Positions 22,211 to 34,200 of a stretch of DNA of 64,000 nt are shown here, in pieces. Source of the stretch: Psococerastis gibbosa (taxonomy: Eukaryota > Arthropoda > Insecta > Psocodea > Psocidae); NCBI GenBank assembly GCA_963971405.1, contig OZ020492.1, positions 9,970,151 through 10,034,150 of the forward strand, written 5' to 3'. The number at the start of each line of letters is the position of its first letter. The first letter of the stretch is position 1. Position numbers and translations under genes: made by a program. Under the pieces are notes generated by a model. The model was given only the letters and a program-made list of their open reading frames with translations, did no database searches and was not told the DNA's origin.

Positions 22211-25200
22211 CTGTCAACAAGGTAATCGTTTGAAAAGCCATCCGTACTTCGGCTTTGGGAACGTAAGCACTGTTATTTATGCCTCAAGCGCCAAATCTGG
22301 GTAATTTTTATACCGGATTGACACATTTTTTTAAATTTAAACTTTAACTTTATTTTTTAAGCGTCCGGATGCAGATTTGAGAAGGGGGGGGACATTATAT
22401 TGCAGTATTACGATATATATTATAAATAACACAGACATTAAACTAACTTTGGTTGAAGAGATAACCACCTCGTTATCACCAAAATTAGAGAATTTAGGAA
22501 AACTGGACTTGATGGGATTCGAACCCATGATCTACGCCCCGGGTAGACAAATCCTCTAATTTTATTGTGATATTATTGCACTCCACAGTGTCGGCATTTA
22601 AAAAAATTGTGAACCCAATCAGAGTCTATCGGTCGTTAATTTACTTGTTATTTTATCTTCAACACGTGAACAATTATTATTGTAGTTTATGGCCAAACCA
22701 CCTACCTCGACAGCTTGAACATATTTGAACAGTTGCAAGACCTATTTGCCAGTATTTCAGTCGACATAACATTAATATATTACTTAGAGTACTTACCCTA
22801 GCAGTCTACCTGCTTCTCGGGATCGATAGAAGTCACATGTGTGTAATTGCGAGAAATGGCCAGCAACTTCACAGAGGGACTCATAAAGTTGAAACTGTAT
22901 GACAATGCTCACGAAATACCTATGAAAAAATCATAGCACATGAATAATCGGCAGTGACGACTTATTTTTTTTCGATCATTAGTATTTGAACTTGACACTA
23001 AGGCATGCTCCAACCGTCTACCTCACCGAAATGTGTTATTTTATTATGGATAACTCGTGCTTCTGAGTGGTACAAAACGTGGAAGCAGGCAAATTATTCG
23101 TCTTCCTTTCGTTTGTCTGGCTCTACAGCTTTGGCCTGCTCTACAATCCCCCTCCAGTCATCTCAGAGTGGAGGACGTTCCGTCATCTACGGACTTTCGA
23201 CTCAGGTCAATCTCTACTGGTTGCTTGATGTCCCTGTCTTCTTGTCGTTCATGCGTATATGTGTGCTCTTTAATAATGGTTTCTTAAAATCCAACCATAC
23301 CAAAAAAATTGATAATTTCTTACAGTATGGTAACACTTCAGTTACTGGCTGGAGATACACATCAGTGTTCCCACTTCAGCCGTATTGCACTCGTCCTTCT
23401 AGCACCTAACATAGTCTTCGTCGTAAGATGCCCTGTTGGCCATCTCCGCATCTGGTGTCAATGGAGATAATGCATCCACACCAGACAGAAGAGATAACAT
23501 TGCAATCAAGAAATGTGTTGTGGCCTCTACTAAACTGTACAAAAGTCAACCTAATTTCTGGTGGCTATGACTCTCGGCCAACGCAAGACTCCCAAGCAGA
23601 CGTCGTTTTCGTATCAATGGCTCACTGGTCAATACTTCGTTCCTCATTTCGCCAGTACGCCTAGAGTGGCCAAAATAATACGGAAACAATTTACCTAACT
23701 GGAAATTGTCCCAAGAAAACCAACTCGGTGTTATGAAAGTCCATGAAGTCAGGACATGTAGAGTCAGGACATGTAGAGTAGTGGTACGGACTCTGACCTT
23801 CACCCGAAAGGTAGTTGGTTCGAGTCCCACACTTCCTACATTTTCCGGTCATGCTTCGGAGGGCATGTAAAGCAGACGGTCTCGGGCCTTCCTAGTTGAG
23901 TGTAAGAGAGTGCTTCATAGCCCTAACTCCGCTAGGTTGGCTTAGTAATAGAACAAAAAGTCTTTATTTATTTATTTATTTATTTATTTATGAAGCGATG
24001 AGACTTACTCTACCTACAATGGGAATTTGTTACCTTATGTATGGTGTGTCTGCAGGTATATGGTACTTGGCAGCCGGATCGAAGTCTCTTTCGGTCCTAG
24101 GTACAGGAGGTACCAGGCCTTGATAGTTCAAACGCAGCTCCCACCACCGGGAGTTCATATCTCGAACGCCTTCTGCTAGTGTTTTCCACCTCCATTTGTC
24201 AACTATATATGCAAATGGCAGATAGACTACCTTTTCTAACGCCATAGACAGAAGGAAATTTATGCTGGTTTCTGTAACAAAAAGAAATATTTAGAAATGA
24301 CATTAAGTTTAAATAAAAAAAGCTAAAAAGCTTTTCTAGTTTGAAGTGCTTATGCGTTCTTACAGGTTTTGGCAATTTTGATCTGGAAGTTCGCGGTTAT
24401 TGAGACCACTAAGTGCAAGCAACTGGATGCAGATTGCTCCCTTGTCATGTTGCTGAATATCAAGAGTTCCAACAAGAAGTACTGTGTTTCCACTTTTCAG
24501 AAGCCTCAATGGCCACATTAAAGGTACTTATCTACTTTTTTTTCTTTTTTTTTAACTTCAAAATGGCTCATTGCAGATATCTCTTAATACCTTATTTTAT
24601 CTTACTAACCGTAATCATCAGTAATGTTGTTGAGCAAGCCGATACGTTGCAAATGTCTAGGTGTCTGAACGGACAGTCCTATTACGTCACCGACGGCTTC
24701 GTGAAAGGCTGGATTTGCCCCTCCCCTGAACAGAAAGGGCTGGTCCGCGTACTGTTGGTAGTATTGGACGTGGGCCATTTCGTGGTGGATCGTTAGAAAG
24801 TCTTCGGTAGTTACTTCTGTGCACTGCTTTATTCTAAAATCAAAAAAATTATTTGTATAGTTAGTAAATAAAATTAGTTAGTTCAAATATTTTTGTTTAA
24901 ATTATCATATGGCGTCGTATATTACAAAGTAATTTGCGTTTTATAATCAATATGAACTCACTAGACATACTACACAGTCACTGTACAGAAAATCCTATAT
25001 ATTAGTGTTTTGAGAAGCTGGTGGACTGCTGGCCCTGCCTACAATGAAACCGAACGACGAGTGAAACACCCAATTCATAATAGGAGAAAATCAGAGTACG
25101 TCTGATCTCAAACCTGCCTATATCATGTTAATATTGCATATTTACCTGTAATCAACATGGTTACAAAAGTCCCATGCAGATGCTCTACAAACGACATCCC

Positions 25201-28200
25201 GGTCAACAGGCCTCTCGAACATGGAACTCCGCCAAAATTCAGGTGGCATGGGTTTCATCCCCATTGAAGTAAAGAACTCTTCAGCAGTCTGGAACATTCT
25301 ACATTCAAAAAATTAGCTACACTATTGTCTATTCTTATATTATATCCAGTTAAGTCTCCTCATAGCCACTTACCGAACTAATGGCTTTATAGGGTTAGCG
25401 TTGCTGTGGGGTTGGATGGGGATTATAGTGCTTCGTGAAACTGCGATTAGTAGCGCACTGGACAACGACCATATAAAACATAGAGTTTTAGAAAAACTTG
25501 TTATAAGTATAACCCGAATTAGTAAAACCCATATAATCGTTAAAAAATTAACTTTGTCTAAGAAACCCACTTGTGCTAGTATAAAACCCTCTCAAATCGC
25601 AGTTAAGGTGTACCTGTGCTAGTGGGTTTCCCTCTGTAGATGGCAGTTCTTGCCGAAAGCGCTCATGAGTTTTATACTAACACAAGTGGGTTTCTGAGAC
25701 AATGTTAATTTTTTAACGATTATTTGGGTTTTACTAATTCGGGTTATAGTTATAACAAGTTTTTCTAAAACTCTAAGTTTTCGGTTTTTTGTTCATTGAC
25801 ACGACAACCGATTATGAATCCTCTTTCTAGTTGCTATTGTAATCCAATCTCGCTTCTACGCAGGCTTCTTTCGGCTCTTCTCGCACCACCTCCCTCCAGA
25901 TATAACACTGTCCTCTGTCAAGCCACCACCGACAACTGCATCTTACTAAAGCTCCCTCCGCTGCTGACACATGTAACTCCCATATGTGTATTAAAATAAA
26001 TTAAAAAAAGCTTAGCCCCTTTATTTGTATTTCCTGTCAGTAAACTCCCCTTTTCCCTGAGGTTAAGGAGTCTGCCATTAGAGTGCCAGGCTAACAGGGT
26101 TGCTTAAAGCAGAAATGCTGGAAGTAGACGCTGGAAAACAACACATGAAGTCAGTACTTACTTGAGTGGAGTGTAACCCTGTCTAAGGAGCTCAGGGGTT
26201 ACATCACCTCTTGTCTTTCCCGGGAACGGTGTCACTAGGTCTTCAATATTTCTCCAGTTTTGGGCCCACATGTTTCCTAAAAATAAATGCTGGTATATAA
26301 ATACTTAGTGATTCTTTAATTACAAAGTCACATGATGACACAGTAGAATCTGAAATGGGATACTTCTCTCAGATTGACTACGGCTCATTAGCCCTGAATC
26401 ATTGCTATTCGGACTTGTCAACCTGGCAGCGCTGGGGACAGATCATCAGTTCGTCACTAACATTGATTGGCCTCAGTTATAATAATTAATTACATTTTTT
26501 TTGCCCCAGAACCATACTGTCAAGGGGCAAGCGACCTATTGTGTTTCGTTTACATTATTTACGACTACATTTTATTTGAATTTAAAGAAAATAGTTGGAG
26601 TCGTTTTTTGAAACATTTTTTTAAGTTTTTGGAAGGCAAAAAAACCCCCAAGGTTGAGTTAGCCGAAAATAAAAACAATTATCCCGAGATTTGATTTTTT
26701 TAAACCTACATGCAAAATTTTATCGAAATTTGCCGAGTACAGGTAGTTTGGCCACAAATCGACGAACAGACATACATTTCGTAAGAACTTTTTTTTTTTT
26801 GCTCCTGGTACCGTACCTCAAAACGTGTAAATCCGTTGAAACCTAGAAATTACAAATTTTGGCCATCACAAGGGCTTTACTTATACTAGCGTATAAATAT
26901 AAAAGTAATAAAGAAGTACTTGACGGCACCGCTATCTATCAATATGACAGTTTTTTTCGAGCGATGGTGGGAAACAGCTCTAGTGAAACAGTTGAAACAA
27001 ACCTAACAGATGTGCTGGTATAGGCCCATCTGGGCGCACTCTCTGAGACCCATAGCGCTCAACCAGACGACGCCTTACGTATGCGTGTAATTCCCTGTAT
27101 AAAGGCTCAATAGCGTTCCACACTTGCGTAAGGTTGTCTTCGAAGTCTGGACTTTCATATGACGATCGCATCTGTTCCCCTGCGTCGTAGAAACCTGCAC
27201 AAATAAATAATTACCGTTTTCTTCGGGTACCCAATACAAGAGCTCTATACTGGAAAGAAACGACACGTTTCCCATGCAAGTTATTTTTCATTTTATGTGA
27301 AATAAATAAACTATATGTTTCTTTAACGAAAGTTTTTTAGAATTTGATTATTTTGAGACCTGCTCTTTTATTCTTTTACTACCAGACCTATATTAAGATA
27401 TATTGTTTTTTATTCAGTTTTGGCTTCAACTCTCTCCTCCTGTGTGATGTACCAGAGATCTTCCTCAATGAAGCGGACCGAATCCCTGTAAGTACTGTAA
27501 AAGGTTATTTTTGTACTATGGACTCTTTTTGTGCAAGGGTATGACTGGAGTTCTAGCTCCTGTATCGCAACTATGCGCTCACACACTCCTGCTACTTTCC
27601 CTCTGATTCGAGCAAGTTTTTGCGCGTTTCGGCAGAATCTAGATAACCATAGATGTAGACGGTTCGTGAAACCACTGGTCATTGCGGCAGTGTGCGCATG
27701 ATTCAGGATTGGTCTTCATCTTGTCGCTGCACCCAAGAGTTTCAACATGAAGCATTGTGATTCCAAATGCTAATTATTTTACCTGCTAGGTGCCGCATAA
27801 AGGTTTTAGACTGAAATGGGAACCAAAAAGTGAAAAAGAAGTTTTTGTTGCGATAATTAGGCTCGAGACTCTCGATTATTTCAGTTGGTGGACAGGTTGG
27901 CGTACTCCATAGGAACAAAAAGTTATCAGTGAGATCTTACCGTTAAGTCGAGCTGCTTGGTTAGCTAGTTGGACATATCGTACGTATTTCTGTCGTACAG
28001 AAGGACCCACGGCGTCTCTCCAGGACTTCCAGACGTGAAGCTGCTCTTCGTAGTCCCTGGAATGAGCCAATATTCTGGACAGACTGGGCTCCAGCGTTAA
28101 ATCGCAGTAACTGGCTGTGTTGTGATACCCACAAATTTTCGCTCTTGAGTATATGTCCTTCATTGATGTTATTAGCTCCTGCATCTAGAAAATTAATTAA

Positions 28201-31200
28201 ATAAATTAATAAATATTGACTTTTTTAGTGCTATTACTAAGCCAACCTAGCGGAGTTAGGGCTATAAAGCCCTTTCTTACACTCATCTAGAAAGGCCCGG
28301 GACCGCCTGCTTTACATGCTCTCCGAAGCATGTTCAGAAAATGTAGTAAGTGTAGGACTCGAACCAACAACCTTCCGGGTGAAAGTCGGAGTCTGTACCA
28401 CTACATGTCCTGACACCATTAACACCATGGTTCAGGCCTGACCACTATTTGGCGATGTTGTCGTCAGTAACATGCCCACCGGCCGAGATTTTTCCTGCCA
28501 GTGAATGCAAGATAACCGTTAAGTTGGAATATAACCAGATCAGGTGGAAATTTTTTCTTTAATGTCAAGTCTCGAACTTCGGCCTTCCCTTTCGTTGTTG
28601 TCAACTCTACCAATGGACTACGCCGGTACCTGTAATGTACTATACTGTAGCTACGAGTTTTGTATGGGAGAGTTAGCCACACCACTATATAGGACACTTA
28701 TGACAAGCCCCCACCTAATGGCGGCCAAATGTCCGTAAAGATACCGCCCCTTAAAATTAAAATTAAAAAATAATAATCGTATACGACGCGGGTGATCCTG
28801 GTTCATGTTCCGGACTTCCGGTCTAATTTTTTGCAATGTAATTCTTCAATTTTGCGATGCAGCAGCTGCGTTTTTATTATCACTCAACCTTTGACTAAAT
28901 GACATAGAGAGTGCTCATTCCTTGTATTACCTCTTACGCCATATATAGTCTTATTGTTGGTACTGTCTACCGAGTACCGTTTTACTTCTTGATTTCTGCA
29001 GTTGCTAATTATTAAGAATGTTCGTATTTCTCCCTCGTTCTACTAGCGAATGATGTATCAAATCCGGAATTCTTTATAGTGTCCTTAAGACGAATTTTCA
29101 AATCTAAGTAGGTATCCTATAACGCCATGGTACCACAAGCTAATGAGAGTCTGTATCCGATTAACCCTTTCAATCGCCTCACTAAGTTACCTAATAGGTA
29201 CTTGAGTCTCCGACCGGAAGGTGTGTAGAGACTCACACAAGTACAAGCACGCTACCACCTAGCCACCGAAGTCGCAGCCTACGAACCTATACTTTCTTAG
29301 GGGAGATGAATAATGGAAACTTGGGCGGCGACGGATTTGGTGAAGTGGTCAGAACGCCAACCAGGAAAGGTAGAGACTCAGGTTCGAATACAGTGTCCGT
29401 CAATTTTTTTCATGCCTTCGCTTCTCTAATTTTTCTGTCTGTAGAGACTATCTACTAATTATGTGTGTACTATCCACCGGGTTTGCTGTTAAACGATTAT
29501 ATATTAATCTATAATATATAATAACGTATTCATGCAAGTTCTTTGTATTTGGGTGCAACTTACTTCGTCGTATTGCAAATCATGTAACGCAGCGCGGCCT
29601 TCTGTGGCTAGTCGATGCATTTGCCTGCGAACAACTGGATCCGGCAGTCTTGACCAAGCAAATGTCGTAGCCTTCCGCCATGAAATTCTTTGGAATTTCG
29701 CATGAATTGACTGCTCCGAAAGCTAGAAAGTGCGTAAACATCTTTAGAAAAAAATATGAAACGGAAAAAAAATTCAATATAATTACTTTCACGGCTGGAG
29801 TTACGTGACGAAGGAGCCGGCCGCCTTAGCAAGTTGAATCCAGCGGACCGGAGCAGGTTCAAAGATGCAGATAACTTGGTCGTGTGCACAGTGCCGGTAG
29901 GGAAACATTATAGGACTTGTCCTGGTCACCTCCGAACTGATTGTGTGACTTCACTGTGTTTCCCAAGTGGCTCGGAGTCCACTATAAACAGGAGATCCAC
30001 TGTCCTAAGGGCCCACACCGTGGCCTGGGACTGTGTCCAACCATACTACTACTACGTGACGAAGCTGTAGAATCCGGGATGTTGAGCCATGGTTGTTCTG
30101 AAAGCGCATTTCTAAATGTCTCGTCAACATCAGCAGTGCTACTGAGTATGTCGACCGCAGATGTTGACGAAACGTTTCGAAGTACACTTTCAGAACGACC
30201 ACGGCCTACCATCCCGGATTGTACTACATGTTTGTCTCTATACTGTCAAGCCCACAGTATTAAGCTAGTCGGGCCTGATCTCTTGTTCATACCCCCCCCC
30301 CCTCTTTAGAGGAAAATTCTAAAACCGCCACTACAGGTATGCGTGGTCTTCAAGGTGCTGCCCCTGGATATTTATGAGTGATTTATATTTTTGGGTGGCT
30401 AAATTTAACTTTTCCCCCTCTATTCCGAGTGTCTAGCAGTCTAGCTCTTCTTCAGACGAATCTCAAACCAAAACTTCATAAAACCTTAGCATAGAACATT
30501 TCTTCGTGCATACCGCATTCACCTGGATATTAATAAACTATTTTTTCCCCCCCCCCCTCTATGCCAAGGGTCTAGCTCTTTGCCGGACAAGTCAAGGCAA
30601 AACTACTATAACCTTAACATAGAACAGTTGAACAATGCCTTGTCGTGTACGATAGAAGGCCCAGGCGACAGTTGACAGTCAATTAAGAAGTTAATGGGTC
30701 TCGGTCCAGGGGCTGGCTGGGGAGATTTTCGCATCGCCACCTACCCGTACATCCGGCCTCGTGACGTTTTTTTAACACTTCATAATACTTTGTATTATAA
30801 TTATGCGTTTGGCGCTTTTGCGTCATTAACGCCATCTTGTTTCTTATCTAGTGGTATAGGAAAGATAGAGAGAGAGAGACTGGAATCCCCAGCCACTGCC
30901 GGATTTACCCGGTAAGTAGGTATAGTCTACGCAAAATGAGAAAAGTATGGACATGGAATGTTTTGATCCTGTGCAACACTTTAAAAGTATTCTTTGCACA
31001 ATTTTTTTTTATGCCTTGCATCCAATGCAACAGAGTAAGACAAAATGGTGCAAGGAATATTTTTACAGTGTTGCACAGGATCAAAACATTCCATGTCCAT
31101 ACTTTTCTCATTTTGCGTGGACTATAAGTAGAAAACGAATTACAATTTACATGTTTTTTACATTTAAAATGTCAACCACAGCACTAAGTACTCTATATCG

Positions 31201-34200
31201 TCGTAACTCAACACGGGTACTAACCTACGGAGGTGACTGAAGAGGTCAATCGGATACATTCATTAAATTGTTTGTATGCGATTTATCTTAAAAAAATAAT
31301 AATAATAATAATAATAATCTTCTTTCTTTTCCTTGCCCAGTATCCCCTGGACAAGGAGCATATATTTACAAAATACATTAGACATAATGATACCATACCT
31401 CATCCCCAAGCTAAAGCTTGATTGGACAAATATAATAATAATAATACGGAATAATATGGAGCTGGGATAAGTGGTAAGGGACATCTATGCCAGCCATTCG
31501 TCAAAAATTGAAATCAAATTAAAAGGATAGGTCTCTAACGAATTAGACGCTTTACTAACCCCCCCCCCCCCCCATTAGAGTCAAAATTTTATTCAGGGGG
31601 AGCGATGCAAGTTTGTAAATATTGGCGCAACATCTTGTTTTAGGCATTTCAACCAACGAATATAAACAAAACAGGATTTTATTGTCATGTTTGAGGTCTT
31701 GGGTCGAAAATATACCCGCAAAATATTAAATAAATAAATAAGGGCTTATTTTGTTCTATTACTAAGCCAACCTAGCGGAGTTAGGGCTGTAGAACCCTCT
31801 CTTACACTCAACAAGGAAAGCCCGGGATCGCCTGCTTTACATACCTTCCGAAGCATGGCCAGAAAATGTAGCCAGCGTGGGACTTGAACCAACATCCTTT
31901 CGGGTGAAAGTCAGAGTCCATACCACCACTCAACATGTCCTTATTATAATAGTTTTTTACTAATTTTTTTTAAATCTATTTTTACATTGGCGGTGGTGCG
32001 CTATCGTCTGGATAAATCGGAGAATGGCCCCAGCCTCGCTTCCAAAAAGATCTAGTATAATCTTGAAGCGTTTTCTCATGAAAAATCGGAAATGGGAAGG
32101 TGTTATTGTACCTGCTTATGAAAGGCACTTTAATCCCCAGCATGAATGGGATTTTTTCGGAAAACAACGGGTGAAAAGAAAAGCTCATGAAATAAAAACT
32201 TCTCCGGTACATGAAAATGTGATAATTGAGGATCGAAATAAACTTGTTCTTTCGACCAATTAAGGCACGTATTGGACTCTTCCAGAGAACAACAAATGGC
32301 GTGTTCTAATTGGTCGAAAAACGAAAGTGCTGTGATTGATCGAAGAACTTCCCTAACGGAGCCGGATGTCGCACCTCCTATATAGAACCCCAGAGGAGAG
32401 AATTTCGGTATGGATGGACTGAAACCGGAGAAGTGGTGAGCGATCAGAAGTTGAGGGACATGAAGAAATTGAGAAGAATCTCATATTATCACACCTGTGC
32501 GACTGGAGTTAATTGTAGTTGATGTAGGGCACCTCACTGGACTGTCAGTAGGCTGCTTAAACTATGAATTAGATTTGGATCAGGTATTGTAAGGAAGTTG
32601 TTGCGTACCTACGTATTGTGCCCTTAACCCTTTCTATATAAATGTAAAGATGTGCAATACGTACCATTTGTCTGCGATTCAAAGCTGTTATATTAGTACT
32701 GAAATTCCACTGAGCCGAGGTAACTCTGTAGCACATTCCTGTCGCATCTCTGTCGTATTCCCGGAGGAACTGAAGTGCTTCTCCTAAATTTTGGTTACTT
32801 CCCTGAAAGAAATGTATTAGTAATTATTAAAGGTTGCGATTCAAGTATGATTTTGAGGTTCGTAGTTCCTTTTTATTAGTTACACTTTCGTTTTACGTCA
32901 TTAACGCCGAGTAGTTTATATAATTAGGGCATTGATTTATTAGTGGATTCATATTTCGTCCCCGTATCGTAGCTATACAACAACTGACCTACACACTCCT
33001 ACGAACACCCATCGTATTTGAGCTTGTGTCTGCATGTTCTGACATTATCTTGGAAATCCCAGCTTTGACTGACTTGTCACATGCAAAACTTCCAACACGA
33101 AGCAATGTGTTGCCACTAGCTATGCTAATGGCATTACTTAATTTATTTATAGAAAGAGAGAAAGAAAATTGTCTTTATTTTTCCATATGGGCGAATTTTG
33201 GGCCTTTTATACGGAAACAATACCAATCATGTCCAAAAAAATCGTCGTTGGCAGGCCAACATTCAATGGGGCACTAAAGTACGCATACTTCCATAAAAAG
33301 CCCTTCCAATTCTACTGCTATGAAACCCACTTGTATTAGTATAAAACCCTACATGTGCATGGGTTTCTTAGACAAAGTTAATTTCTTAACGATTATTTGG
33401 GTTTTACTAATTTGGGTTGTTATAACAAGTGTTTTGTTATTGTTTTCCAATTTATACGTAGTATAAGAAAAGCTTTGTGATGGTCGAAATTTTCGATTCC
33501 GAGATTTCAAAGGATTTACACGTTTTGAGGTCCCAGGAACCCAAAAAAGTGGTTTTTACGAAATGTCTGTCTGTCGCTCTGTCTGTCTCTTCGTCGATTT
33601 CCGGGCAAACTACTCGGTCGATTTTGATGAAATTTTGCATGTAGGTTTAAAAAAATCTTAACTCGGAATAATTTTTTTATTTGGGGCTAACTTAATTTGG
33701 GGGGGGGGGGTTATTCTCAAAAAACTCCAAAAAAACGTCTAAAAAAATTATTTCTCAAAAACGGCTCCAACGATTTCTTTTAAATTATATATATATATAT
33801 ATATATATACATATATTGTAGTCGTTATTAATGTTAACGAAATGCGGGGGGTCGCTTGCCCCTTGATAGGTTGCTTCTGGGGGTAAAAAAATAAAAATAA
33901 CTAAATTTGAATGAAAAATGACTAAAAAATAATTTTTCTGCGAAACCTTTCTATCGATGATTTCTACCTTCAGGCATGTTTTAGGTGTTAAATTGAGTAA
34001 CGAAACCGGACAGGTTGCTTTCCCAGAAAAGCATTTGGTTTTGTAAAAAAAAAATGATAGAAAATTCACGCTCAAATGCCAGTATTGCTGTGTGGTAATG
34101 TGTTGGTCTGACCTATCTAGAATTTACCTCACCTCCAGTGACGTCAGGTGGACAACCCCCCCCCCCCCCCTCGAGGTATCGGAAATTTAACCATAGGAAA

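Noticed and set aside
22500..22560. Sequence resembling a tRNA T arm (GGGATTCGAACCCATGA)
   Set aside because: Only the T-arm-like word is present; no acceptor stem or anticodon arm could be formed, so it is probably a SINE remnant. The similar word near 43715 was rejected for the same reason.
29982..30309. Frames on both strands with VSSTSAV / DVDETFR repeats
   Set aside because: Produced by the foldback element at 30066-30225.
30905..31127. Similar open frames on both strands ([15 protein letters not shown]...)
   Set aside because: Both come from the complementary arms of the MITE at 30921-31126; this explains identical peptides on opposite strands.
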